From Planctomycetaceae bacterium (GTDB lineage Bacteria; Planctomycetota; Planctomycetia; Pirellulales; Pirellulaceae), in contig DTSG01000212.1 of NCBI GenBank assembly GCA_012965455.1, positions 4,418 through 13,046 of the forward strand: 8,629 nucleotides of DNA, written 5' to 3'. How positions within the stretch are numbered: position 1 is the first letter of the stretch; every line of letters begins with the position of its first letter. A program made the translations under genes and the position numbers. Under the pieces are notes generated by a model. That model did not search any database and was not told the DNA's origin. It saw nothing but the letters and a program-made list of their open reading frames with translations. Shown one piece after another: positions 1 through 6,498 of this stretch.

Positions 1-2
1 AA

Positions 3-347
3 GAGCCTACCACTAAAAAGAAAGTCGCCAACAAACCGGCGACTAAGAAAAAAACTGCTGCGGAAAAAACGTCCGCTAAAAAAGAAACTGTCACCAAAAA
101 AGACGAGGCTGTTAAAGCAGCGCCTAAAAAGCGCCGACCACGAAAAAAGAAAACCTATACTCGTAAAACAGCTATCTGGAATATCTATTCGCCGACAATG
201 AAAATCGTCGCGCAATTTGCTTTTCACGAGGAAAAAGAAGCGAAAGAGAAGCTTGCCAAACTCAACAAAAAAGGCAAAGCCAATCACTGCATGATCCGCA
301 GCAAAATCGAAGAGGAAATCCCCATCGAAGAGATGCCGGTTAAATAG
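3..347 (+). CDS. Lys/Ala-rich basic protein with small C-terminal domain (5' end outside window)
   Basis: The last 114 residues of a gene entering from the left edge; the frame is open from position 3 to the TAG at 345-347. Visible residues 1-57 are low-complexity and strongly basic: 19 Lys and 4 Arg against 5 acidic residues, rich in Ala, Thr and Pro, with repeated KKK/AKK blocks and a KKRRPRKKK cluster. This resembles histone H1-like tails and the lysine-rich C-termini of some bacterial DNA-binding proteins. From about residue 58 the composition changes to a compact segment (AIWNIYSPTMKIVAQF, then a charged helix EEKEAKEKLAKLNKKGKA, then HCMIRSKIEEE), which looks like a small folded strand-helix-strand domain. 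I infer nucleic-acid binding or nucleoid association from the basic tail; the domain is not one I can name. The gene converges on the neighbouring - strand gene with 9 bp between the two stop codons. An alternative is the basic tail of a larger enzyme whose catalytic part lies outside the window. Confidence 0.8.
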   Translation, partial: EPTTKKKVANKPATKKKTAAEKTSAKKETVTKKDEAVKAAPKKRRPRKKKTYTRKTAIWNIYSPTMKIVAQFAFHEEKEAKEKLAKLNKKGKANHCMIRSKIEEEIPIEEMPVK

Positions 348-356
348 TAGCGACTC

Positions 357-2438
357 TTACTCGCTCTCTGGGGCTTCAATAGCAAATAGGTGGGTCTTGT
401 TAGCGATAAACAAGGTGCCGTTGGCAATAATCGGTGTGCTGTAAATTGAATTGCCCATATTGATCTCTATAATCGGGTCGGTCGCATCATCCGCTAAATC
501 AAAAATAGCAATGTCGCCATCTTCGTCACCGATGAACACATGTCCATCAACGATCAAAGGTGAACCCCACGCAGCAGCAAACATATCGTAGGTAAAATGA
601 ACTTCACCGGTTTGAGCATTCAAGCAATGAAACAGCCCGCTGAAATCTGAGATGTAGAGCAAGTCATTCTTAATCGCAACGGTTCCACAACTACGATGCA
701 TTTGTTCTTCGAAGCCGATATCACCATCCCCATCTCGATCAACTGCACTATAGTGCCAGATAACAGATGAATTGGGATTGTCACGCGCGATCTGTCCATC
801 TTCTTCAACAACTGCCTGTAAACGCTGGTGATCAATTGTCTCACCACTAGCAACATCCACAGCCAATTCCGGACTGACATCACCTCGCTTATTTGCGTCG
901 ATACACCATAGGTGACCAACACCTTCGCCGTGCTCGGGATCCTGGCCAACCGCGATATAGACTTTATCGTCATATACAACCGGTGTAGCAATCAGATTGT
1001 TACGAGTCCCGCGACCACCAAGAATCCATTTACTGATTTTCGGGTTTGCATCAAACTTCCATAGCAACTCTCCAGCGCCGTCGTCGCCACCATTGGCTTT
1101 AAAACTGTATACCCAGCCGTCACCACCAGCAAAGATAACTTGAGCCACTCCATCTAACAACGCTACTGTCGGCGAAGACCATTGCCCGTGCAAAATCTGA
1201 GCTGCTGGAGAACCATCTTTCCACAATACTTCACCCGTGTTTTTATCCATGGCAATAAAGCTAGGTGCATCCGGTGAAGGCAGGTTAAGGTGCGATTCAT
1301 CGAGTCCATTAGAGGTATTAACAAACAGGATATCTCCAAGTGCAGTGATCGAACAGTTACACATGTTGTGTTGCGAAACTTCTAATTCCGCCATCATGTT
1401 GTATTCCCACAGAGTGTCTGCTTCCGTTTTATCGGCGATCGTGACCACTTTAAACAAACTAAGTTTAGGACCAATAATTTGAGCGATCATCGTCCTCTCA
1501 TTGCCATCCACGTTCGCCACAATGGTCCATTTTTTCCCTGCTGTGTCCGTGCTAACTGCTGCTTCAGCCGGCAATTCAAACCCTGCTTTAGCCACAGCTG
1601 CGCGCACTACATCATCAACGGTCCCAGCATCTAGTGCTTTTACTGCTGGTGCTACCGTATCTATCGTGGCGTCTTCGTTGGAGCGAATATCAGCCAATCG
1701 CGCGCGTTCACCAACAATTTCACCATCATCGGTGCCGTCATAATATCCATCTAAATCGACGCAGACCACCTTTCCGCGACTAGACACAAACCACACACGG
1801 TCTCCTTCGACATACGACGCGCTGCAGATTCCTTGTAGTGGCCAGTCATGCACGCGGCCAGTCGATAATTTTTCGCTCGAATGTTGCCACAAAAACTCGC
1901 CTGTTTTTTCGTCAAAGCACAATAACACACCCAAGTCGGTTTTGGCAGAATAGCGAGCAAGGTAACCCCAACTATTATTCGTGCCCACAAGAACCTTACC
2001 GCCGCTGACAACAGGGTTGCCGTACGTCTGACTTCCAACAGGTGCAACCCATTTGATATTCCTCTGATTTGCCCAAACACCTGTTTCGCGATTCAGTCGT
2101 CCAACACTCCAATCAATTGGAATACCCGTAGCTGTAGGCGTATTATTGCGATATGACGTGCCACCCCATTGCGCCCAATCACCACCGTCGATAATAGGAT
2201 TACCTTTATCATCAAGCTTAAATGCAAACAGGCTTTCTGGTCCATCAGGAGCAACTGTCGGCACAGCGGTAGGTGTATCCGTCGTTTCGTTTGTTTCGTT
2301 TAGGTTGGTGTTCATGTCGGCCGGAGGGATTTCGGAATTGCCCGTTTGACTCGATGAACAGCCTGCAATGGCAGCGACCAGCACAAAACCCAAAAGGAAA
2401 CAAAAACCTAATAACCCAGCAATTCGCAAATTCTTCAT
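357..2438 (-). CDS. PQQ-like beta-propeller lipoprotein with EF-hand loop and propeller insertion
   Basis: A 693-residue exported protein. Residues 1-27 are a lipoprotein signal peptide: MKNLR, a hydrophobic core and a lipobox IAGC with the acylated Cys at 27. A Thr/Pro/Asn-rich tether follows to about residue 66. The rest is a PQQ-type (BamB-like) propeller, beginning with DWAQWGGTSYRNN near 87-99 and showing the repeat signature D/N-x-x-TG-x-x-x-W/F at about 175-184 (FDEKTGEFLW), 398-406 (DKNTGEVLW) and 607-615 (NAQTGEVHF). Residues 567-578 form a canonical EF-hand calcium loop (DRDGDGDIGFEE) just before the final blades. Residues about 235-345 do not read as propeller and look like an inserted domain. 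Start choice: ATG at 2438 with GGAG 9 nt upstream and an immediate signal peptide. Probable role is a membrane-anchored scaffold or ligand-binding propeller facing the periplasm. Quinoprotein dehydrogenase activity is not supported, since I see no vicinal Cys pair or haem motif. Probably co-transcribed with the upstream lipoprotein gene. Confidence 0.9.
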   Translation of the reverse strand: MKNLRIAGLLGFCFLLGFVLVAAIAGCSSSQTGNSEIPPADMNTNLNETNETTDTPTAVPTVAPDGPESLFAFKLDDKGNPIIDGGDWAQWGGTSYRNNTPTATGIPIDWSVGRLNRETGVWANQRNIKWVAPVGSQTYGNPVVSGGKVLVGTNNSWGYLARYSAKTDLGVLLCFDEKTGEFLWQHSSEKLSTGRVHDWPLQGICSASYVEGDRVWFVSSRGKVVCVDLDGYYDGTDDGEIVGERARLADIRSNEDATIDTVAPAVKALDAGTVDDVVRAAVAKAGFELPAEAAVSTDTAGKKWTIVANVDGNERTMIAQIIGPKLSLFKVVTIADKTEADTLWEYNMMAELEVSQHNMCNCSITALGDILFVNTSNGLDESHLNLPSPDAPSFIAMDKNTGEVLWKDGSPAAQILHGQWSSPTVALLDGVAQVIFAGGDGWVYSFKANGGDDGAGELLWKFDANPKISKWILGGRGTRNNLIATPVVYDDKVYIAVGQDPEHGEGVGHLWCIDANKRGDVSPELAVDVASGETIDHQRLQAVVEEDGQIARDNPNSSVIWHYSAVDRDGDGDIGFEEQMHRSCGTVAIKNDLLYISDFSGLFHCLNAQTGEVHFTYDMFAAAWGSPLIVDGHVFIGDEDGDIAIFDLADDATDPIIEINMGNSIYSTPIIANGTLFIANKTHLFAIEAPESE

Positions 2439-2447
2439 TACTCTATT

Positions 2448-2451
2448 CTCC
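2448..2451 (-). promoter_or_regulatory. Shine-Dalgarno of the 357-2438 lipoprotein gene
   Basis: On the - strand GGAG lies 9 nt before the ATG at 2438. It supports that start and independent translation of this gene despite its closeness to the upstream gene. Confidence 0.6.
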
Positions 2452-2480
2452 GTTCCAAATTATGTTAGCAGTACGGTCCA

Positions 2481-2503
2481 CACTTCCTCCTGTGACGGAA
2501 GCG
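2481..2503 (-). other. Intercistronic stem-loop between the two propeller lipoprotein genes
   Basis: In the - strand transcript, CGCUUCC pairs with GGAAGUG (seven pairs, one G-U) around a 9-nt loop, beginning 25 nt after the stop codon at 2529. No U-run follows, so it is a poor intrinsic terminator. It could be an RNA processing or stability element, or chance. The rest of the 90-bp gap shows no clear promoter. Confidence 0.25.
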
Positions 2504-2528
2504 TGTTCCCACGTTATATTTTTGTCTT

Positions 2529-5015
2529 TTATTCGTCGGTACTATTTGCGGTTACAGAAATATTGTCTACGAATAATTCTGCGTCTTTCGCGTTCCCATA
2601 CAAGCCTGGACTACCTCGGGTATTGGGCACATCGTCGGTCGCTTCGAGCATCCACGCTGGCGGCTCCTCTTCTCCACGAACCCATACTTTGGCTCGCAAA
2701 ACCGCGACACCATCTTCGACAGCGGCCTTGAATTTAACTGTATACCAAGTGTTTTCTTTCCAGGTGAAATCGATACTTTTAGCCATGCGTTGCTGAGGCA
2801 CCCAAGATCTGATTTGCAACTTTTGATTTTCGCCTTGGAGATCAAGAGCGTAGCCCTGAGCAAGCAAACCTATATCCGGCATTTTGTCGTTGGTACGTGC
2901 GCCTTGCACGTCAGCGGTAATCGTATAGTTGGATAAATCAGAATAACCCATCCAGCTACGACTTCGAGTTCCCTTGGGGATGGTGGTTATCTTCACCATG
3001 ACATTGCTCCCGTCCACTTCACGGACGATGTGACGATAACGAGCTCCTACCCATGAAACCGGTGGAGCAGACAATTCTTCGAAATCAAATTTCCAAGGTA
3101 ACCCTGGCACAATTCGCACTCGGGCAGTACCTATTAAATCTCCTGCGGTTACGGTGATATCAGTCGCAACATGTGCGACATCTGTCGCCGCCGTAAAAGT
3201 AGAGCCAGAAAATGTACCATGCTGTTCAGCGGTAAACGTCGCAGCATCCGCTTCGCCTAAAAGTTGACCGACAGCATTGTAAGTGCGAACTTTATATTGA
3301 ATCTGTTCACCCGGTTTAACCAACGCATCAGCTGGGATAACTTGCAAATGAGCAACGGTTTTATCTTCCAGCGCCGCTTCCACGCCCTGAGGATTCCCAG
3401 CACCGATTGCAGATGTTTTCGCTGTGTCTTCTAAACAGTACAACCCACCCGATGTTTGCAGATAGAGGCGCCCGTGAGAAACGATGGGCGAAGCATCCAT
3501 ACTTTCACTAGCAGGCAATCGGCCGTTGGCGATTTTTACTAAACCAGCATCCTCGTCGGTTTTCATAATTGCCCAGTTTCCAGAATTACCGACCGCATAA
3601 ATTTTACCGTCGGCTACCAGCGGACTACCACGCATCACTCGTCCCAGTGCGATGCGATCCCCAATTTGTTCGCCACTGTTTTTGTCGTAAACATAAATTT
3701 TCGCGCGATCATCAAAACAATATATCCGATCGCCAATACTGATCGGTGACGACTTGCCCATCATGACTTCATCATGCTTCCATACTTCACCCGACGATGT
3801 TACATCACCTTTTCCGGAAGCATCGATTAACACAACCGCGCCCATCGTCGTACCCGTGATGTTTTCTTCGCTGTGTCCACTAAATACTTGGTCGCCAATG
3901 ACAAGTGGTGATACGTTAAGCCCGCGTCGGGAAAGCTTGTATTGCCAAATTGGTTGGCCGGTTCGAGGCTGAAAGGCCCAAACCGCTCCATCACCAGAAC
4001 CAAAAACCAGTGCCTTCTGCCCAACCAACGCAGTGACGGTAGGACTGCTGTAATTCGTGTCATAGGGTAACGGACGCGTTCCGTTGAACCACACGACCTG
4101 ACCTGTTTTTTTATCAAAGCCGATGAGCCGATGTGCGGGCTTTGCCATGTTGCCATAACCAATCACAATCGCGCTAATAATAACAATGTCATCGACGACC
4201 ACAGGTGTGTTGGTACGACCACCATAAGTGCTCAACAAACCAAATCGCTCATGCATTGGAACTGACCAAATCGTCTTGCCCGTTTCACCATTGACACATT
4301 GGAAATAGCCGCATACGCCGAGAGCATAAATATTGCCCGTCGCCGGATCTGCCGTTACGTTACTCCAGCCAACACGAGTATCTGGGACATCCGACAACCA
4401 CACGTTAAAACGATTTTCCCAAATCGTTTCGCCAGTCAGTGCATTCAAACATACAATTTTTTCGCCTTCATTGGATGTCTCCCGTTCCGCTCGCGTTAAC
4501 AAATACAACCGTCCATTCATAACGACTGGAGTACTACGACCACCAATATCCGTCCGCTTCCAACTGACATTACTGCCGGCACCACCGGCTGGGTCCCAGT
4601 CATCAATCAGACCAGTTTCAGGGGATGTTCCGTTGTAAGCAGGACCGCGCCAAAATGTCCAATCAACACCCTCTCGCTCACTCGGTTCGCCAACCAATGT
4701 TTCCGTCGTTCCTGCAGTTGGTTGAGTCGCTGTTGGTTCCACCGGCAGCGGGTCTTCAGTTTCATCCTCAACCGGTTCTTCGATGGGTGCTAGTTCTAAG
4801 GGAGCAGCGGGCAACAATTCTGTCGAATCCGCTGGCGGATCAAAGTCAAAGGAATCAGCGGTAGAATTATCAAACTCTGGTAGCGGTACAAGGGCATTGG
4901 GCTGCGATGGAGGATCTGAACAACCACTAAAACCTATGAGTAAACCAAAGCCAAGGGCGATTACAAGGTTCAAGCTAGCTGTGCTCAGCTGGTGAAATTT
5001 TGTCTGTTGTCGCAT
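2529..5015 (-). CDS. Multidomain lipoprotein: PQQ-like beta-propeller, Ig-like domain, concanavalin-like C-terminus
   Basis: An 828-residue exported protein. Residues 1-32 are a signal peptide with lipobox FSGC (Cys 32). Residues about 33-115 are a Pro/Glu/Asp/Thr-rich flexible tether. A PQQ-type propeller spans about 118-530, opening with DWTFWRGPAYNGT and showing blade signatures near 190-199 (LNALTGETIW), 242-250 (NGETGKTIW), 301-309 (DKKTGQVVW), 349-357 (QPRTGQPIW) and 444-449. Residues about 554-636 look like a bacterial Ig-like beta domain. Residues about 640-823 resemble a LamG/concanavalin or DUF1080-type beta-sandwich (FDFEEL, WMGYSDLSNYTITADV, ENTWYTVKF, GSPGLYGNAKDAELFVDNI). Such sandwiches often bind or process glycans, but I cannot point to catalytic residues. 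ATG at 5015 is preceded by GGGAG with a 5-nt spacer. The protein is probably anchored by its lipid on the periplasmic or outer face and reaches a ligand through the long tether. The adjacent downstream gene is a propeller paralogue with a different architecture. Confidence 0.9.
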   Translation of the reverse strand: MRQQTKFHQLSTASLNLVIALGFGLLIGFSGCSDPPSQPNALVPLPEFDNSTADSFDFDPPADSTELLPAAPLELAPIEEPVEDETEDPLPVEPTATQPTAGTTETLVGEPSEREGVDWTFWRGPAYNGTSPETGLIDDWDPAGGAGSNVSWKRTDIGGRSTPVVMNGRLYLLTRAERETSNEGEKIVCLNALTGETIWENRFNVWLSDVPDTRVGWSNVTADPATGNIYALGVCGYFQCVNGETGKTIWSVPMHERFGLLSTYGGRTNTPVVVDDIVIISAIVIGYGNMAKPAHRLIGFDKKTGQVVWFNGTRPLPYDTNYSSPTVTALVGQKALVFGSGDGAVWAFQPRTGQPIWQYKLSRRGLNVSPLVIGDQVFSGHSEENITGTTMGAVVLIDASGKGDVTSSGEVWKHDEVMMGKSSPISIGDRIYCFDDRAKIYVYDKNSGEQIGDRIALGRVMRGSPLVADGKIYAVGNSGNWAIMKTDEDAGLVKIANGRLPASESMDASPIVSHGRLYLQTSGGLYCLEDTAKTSAIGAGNPQGVEAALEDKTVAHLQVIPADALVKPGEQIQYKVRTYNAVGQLLGEADAATFTAEQHGTFSGSTFTAATDVAHVATDITVTAGDLIGTARVRIVPGLPWKFDFEELSAPPVSWVGARYRHIVREVDGSNVMVKITTIPKGTRSRSWMGYSDLSNYTITADVQGARTNDKMPDIGLLAQGYALDLQGENQKLQIRSWVPQQRMAKSIDFTWKENTWYTVKFKAAVEDGVAVLRAKVWVRGEEEPPAWMLEATDDVPNTRGSPGLYGNAKDAELFVDNISVTANSTDE

Positions 5016-5020
5016 CTCTG

Positions 5021-5025
5021 CTCCC
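5021..5025 (-). promoter_or_regulatory. Shine-Dalgarno of the 2529-5015 lipoprotein gene
   Basis: GGGAG on the - strand, 5 nt before the ATG at 5015. It fixes the start that gives an intact lipoprotein signal peptide. Confidence 0.65.
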
Positions 5026-5067
5026 TAAGGATGAAATCAATATGAAAAGCGGGACTCCCAACCATCT

Positions 5068-5096
5068 AGGATAAGACGCTAAGCAGGTTGATTCAA
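5068..5096 (-). promoter_or_regulatory. Candidate sigma70-like promoter for the propeller lipoprotein genes
   Basis: On the - strand TTGAAT (5091-5096) and TATCCT (5068-5073) are separated by 17 bp; each matches the -35 and -10 consensus at four of six bases. Transcription would begin near 5061, leaving a leader of about 45 nt before the ATG at 5015. The location in the largest gap of the - strand gene run fits, but the boxes are weak and such matches arise by chance. Confidence 0.3.
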
Positions 5097-5160
5097 GTCT
5101 ACGGGCACTGTTCCAATACGGATATTTTGTCACCAAAGTAGGTAGTTCATGGTTCGATCA

Positions 5161-5185
5161 GCACAACCGTTATGCCTTGTTGCGC
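5161..5185 (-). other. Stem-loop downstream of the cupin gene
   Basis: GCGCAAC and GTTGTGC on the - strand can form a seven-pair stem (one G-U) around an 11-nt loop, 24 nt after the cupin stop codon. No T-run follows, so it is not a classical intrinsic terminator. It may mark the 3' end of the exonuclease-cupin transcript, or have no function. The rest of 5016-5209 holds no open reading frame or RNA gene that I can support. Confidence 0.25.
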
Positions 5186-5209
5186 CAAAGTGACAGCGGG
5201 GTTTGATGT

Positions 5210-5587
5210 TTAATCAAGCCATTCGTCTGCCGGGTCAAATTTTGGCAAGACAAAAATCAAGACTTTCATCTTACCCAACGCACGATGGCGCGTACCGGGC
5301 CGAATCATGATCGACATCCCAGGTTTAACGTCGATAATCTCATCATCTAATTGCATTTGGGCATCAGCGTCACATTCCAAGAAATAATACGTTTCCGTGA
5401 GTTGCTTGTGATAATGCAATTTCGCAGACATGCATATTTCCGTGACATGCACTGTGCCAGGAAAATCCTCTACGTCCGTAAAGGCTCGGCGGGCAGTTCC
5501 ACAGGGACAGGGGACACCTTGGATTTGAGAAAAATCCGCTAACTCATATCCGGCAGCCTGTGATGGTTCTGAATTGTTCATTTTCAT
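5210..5587 (-). CDS. Small single-domain cupin with CPCG motif
   Basis: A 125-residue protein with one cupin barrel and no signal peptide, so cytoplasmic. Cupin motif 1 is seen as H58-x-H60-x4-E65 (LHYHKQLTETYYFLE). Motif 2 is the PGMSIMIRPGTRHRALG segment with H101. Together these give the usual 3-His/1-Glu metal site. A Cys pair, C27 and C29 in PCPCG, precedes the barrel and is followed by a TARRAF segment. Small cupins bind Fe, Mn, Zn or Ni and range from dioxygenases and isomerases to metabolite sensors; the substrate cannot be read from the sequence. The ATG at 5587 overlaps the stop of the upstream exonuclease gene as ATGA. A second in-frame ATG at 5581 (Met3) has a better 9-nt spacing from AAGGA (5591-5595), against 3 nt for the first, so the true start may be two codons later. 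Either way the gene is translationally tied to the exonuclease gene. Confidence 0.9.
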   Translation of the reverse strand: MKMNNSEPSQAAGYELADFSQIQGVPCPCGTARRAFTDVEDFPGTVHVTEICMSAKLHYHKQLTETYYFLECDADAQMQLDDEIIDVKPGMSIMIRPGTRHRALGKMKVLIFVLPKFDPADEWLD

Positions 5588-6408
5588 TCATCCTTAGTCG
5601 TAGCCCACGGGTTCTTCCATTCACCCCAATTGTTTAGGTACTGCTCGAAAATCGCATTATCGGTTGCTTGTAATTCTAACCAGCTGCGAGTTTGCTGAAC
5701 CAATTGTTGTTCACGTTCAAGCGACAATTTACCAATCAGGACATTGGTCCGCAAGAAAACAAAATAGGTGTCCAAAACATCGCAACGACAATAGTTGTTG
5801 ATTTCCGTAAGCGCACCTTGTTCATACAGATCCTGAACCATATCCCCGGCCACATCCATTTTCCCAGGTTTGCCAATTAGATTCGCAATTAAATTCAATC
5901 CGCCATTGAGCCTGGCAGCACCAAAATTAGAAAGAACTTCTTGCAAATCCAAGTGCGCGTGATGGTTGAACCGGTAACGTGGTTGGTCAAAGTTCCGAGC
6001 ATTCCAAGCAAACCACTCTTTCAGACTCAAGCCATACCTAAAAGCAGCAAGTTCCATGACGGGAATATCAAACGAACGACCATTGAAGGTCACAAATGTC
6101 GGTTTTTTGTACGCTTCCCAACCAGACCAAAACAAGCGAGTGATTTCAGCAGGTCGACAGTCTGGTTCATCTAATGCTACTAGGTCCACTAATTGAAATT
6201 CCGCGTTCACTTTGCCGACGACTAAGGAAATAGGTAAGTGATAGGTAGGCGGAATAAAATCTGATCCCTTTTCTTCTAACAACTCTTCTCGATACTGAGC
6301 AACCGCTGCGGCTGGATCGAGATCGGCCGTCGGATATCTTAACCGCGAGATTAATTCACCATCGGCAATCGACTCAATATCGAAAACAAAGTACTGGATG
6401 TCATCCAT
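5584..6408 (-). CDS. Predicted PolB-like 3'-5' exonuclease (DEDDy, RNase H-like fold)
   Basis: A 274-residue cytoplasmic protein resembling the stand-alone 3'-5' exonuclease domain related to family B DNA polymerases (DNA_pol_B_exo2 type). Exo I is seen as FDIES with D10 and E12. Exo II is TFNGRSFDIPVM with N109 and D114. A conserved HLDL follows at 152-155. Exo III is Y206-CRC-D210, the Y-x3-D form that defines the DEDDy subclass. The four carboxylates D10, E12, D114 and D210 would hold the two catalytic metal ions. The length fits a free-standing exonuclease with no polymerase domain. The likely role is trimming DNA or RNA 3' ends in repair or processing; the substrate is not known from sequence. 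The start ATG at 6408 has only a distant GGGAG (6422-6426, 13 nt upstream), so initiation may be weak. The stop codon overlaps the cupin start. Confidence 0.9.
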   Translation of the reverse strand: MDDIQYFVFDIESIADGELISRLRYPTADLDPAAAVAQYREELLEEKGSDFIPPTYHLPISLVVGKVNAEFQLVDLVALDEPDCRPAEITRLFWSGWEAYKKPTFVTFNGRSFDIPVMELAAFRYGLSLKEWFAWNARNFDQPRYRFNHHAHLDLQEVLSNFGAARLNGGLNLIANLIGKPGKMDVAGDMVQDLYEQGALTEINNYCRCDVLDTYFVFLRTNVLIGKLSLEREQQLVQQTRSWLELQATDNAIFEQYLNNWGEWKNPWATTKDE

Positions 6409-6465
6409 AGATAGTTTTTTACTCCCAGTCCATCAAAACCATTCCAATAATCTAATCACTTGTAT

Positions 6466-6486
6466 ACTACCGTTATTTTGGGTAGT
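6466..6486. other. Short inverted repeat between peptidase and exonuclease genes
   Basis: ACTACC (6466-6471) and GGTAGT (6481-6486) form a perfect 6-bp inverted repeat with a 9-bp AT-rich centre, in the 90-bp gap. On the - strand it lies 12 nt after the peptidase stop codon and is not followed by T residues. It could be a small 3'-end hairpin or an operator half-site pair; nothing else supports either. No clear promoter boxes were found in this gap. Confidence 0.2.
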
Positions 6487-6498
6487 TTTGGACAATTT

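Noticed and set aside
349..365. Stem AGCGA/TCGCT with 7-nt loop in the convergent gap, as a bidirectional terminator
   Set aside because: Only five pairs, no flanking T-runs in either direction, and it lies partly inside the - strand coding region.
1501..1743. Ala/Ser/Thr-rich + strand frame opposite the propeller insertion
   Set aside because: The low-complexity composition follows from antisense reading of an Ala/Asp/Val-rich segment. I considered whether it signals a frameshift, but the - strand frame is continuous and ordinary on both sides.
357..2438. Quinoprotein alcohol or glucose dehydrogenase
   Set aside because: Only the propeller repeat signature matches. I see no vicinal cysteine pair, haem-binding CxxCH or dehydrogenase catalytic Asp context, and the lipoprotein form with tether fits a non-enzymatic propeller better.
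2273..2731. 152-codon open frame on the + strand spanning the gap between the two lipoprotein genes
   Set aside because: It overlaps the well-supported signal peptide and C-terminal domain coding on the - strand, and its product is irregular and rich in Ser/Arg/Leu with no recognisable domain. It is an antisense shadow.
4333..4864. Overlapping + strand open frames opposite the N-terminal half of the 2529-5015 gene
   Set aside because: No domain, no ribosome site and typical antisense composition; the - strand frame has a clear lipoprotein and propeller reading.
5584..6408. Nuclease as part of a phage-defence island
   Set aside because: The neighbours are a cupin, a peptidase and envelope lipoproteins. 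There is no ATPase, sensor, reverse transcriptase, toxin or mobile-element gene nearby, so a defence role has no support here.
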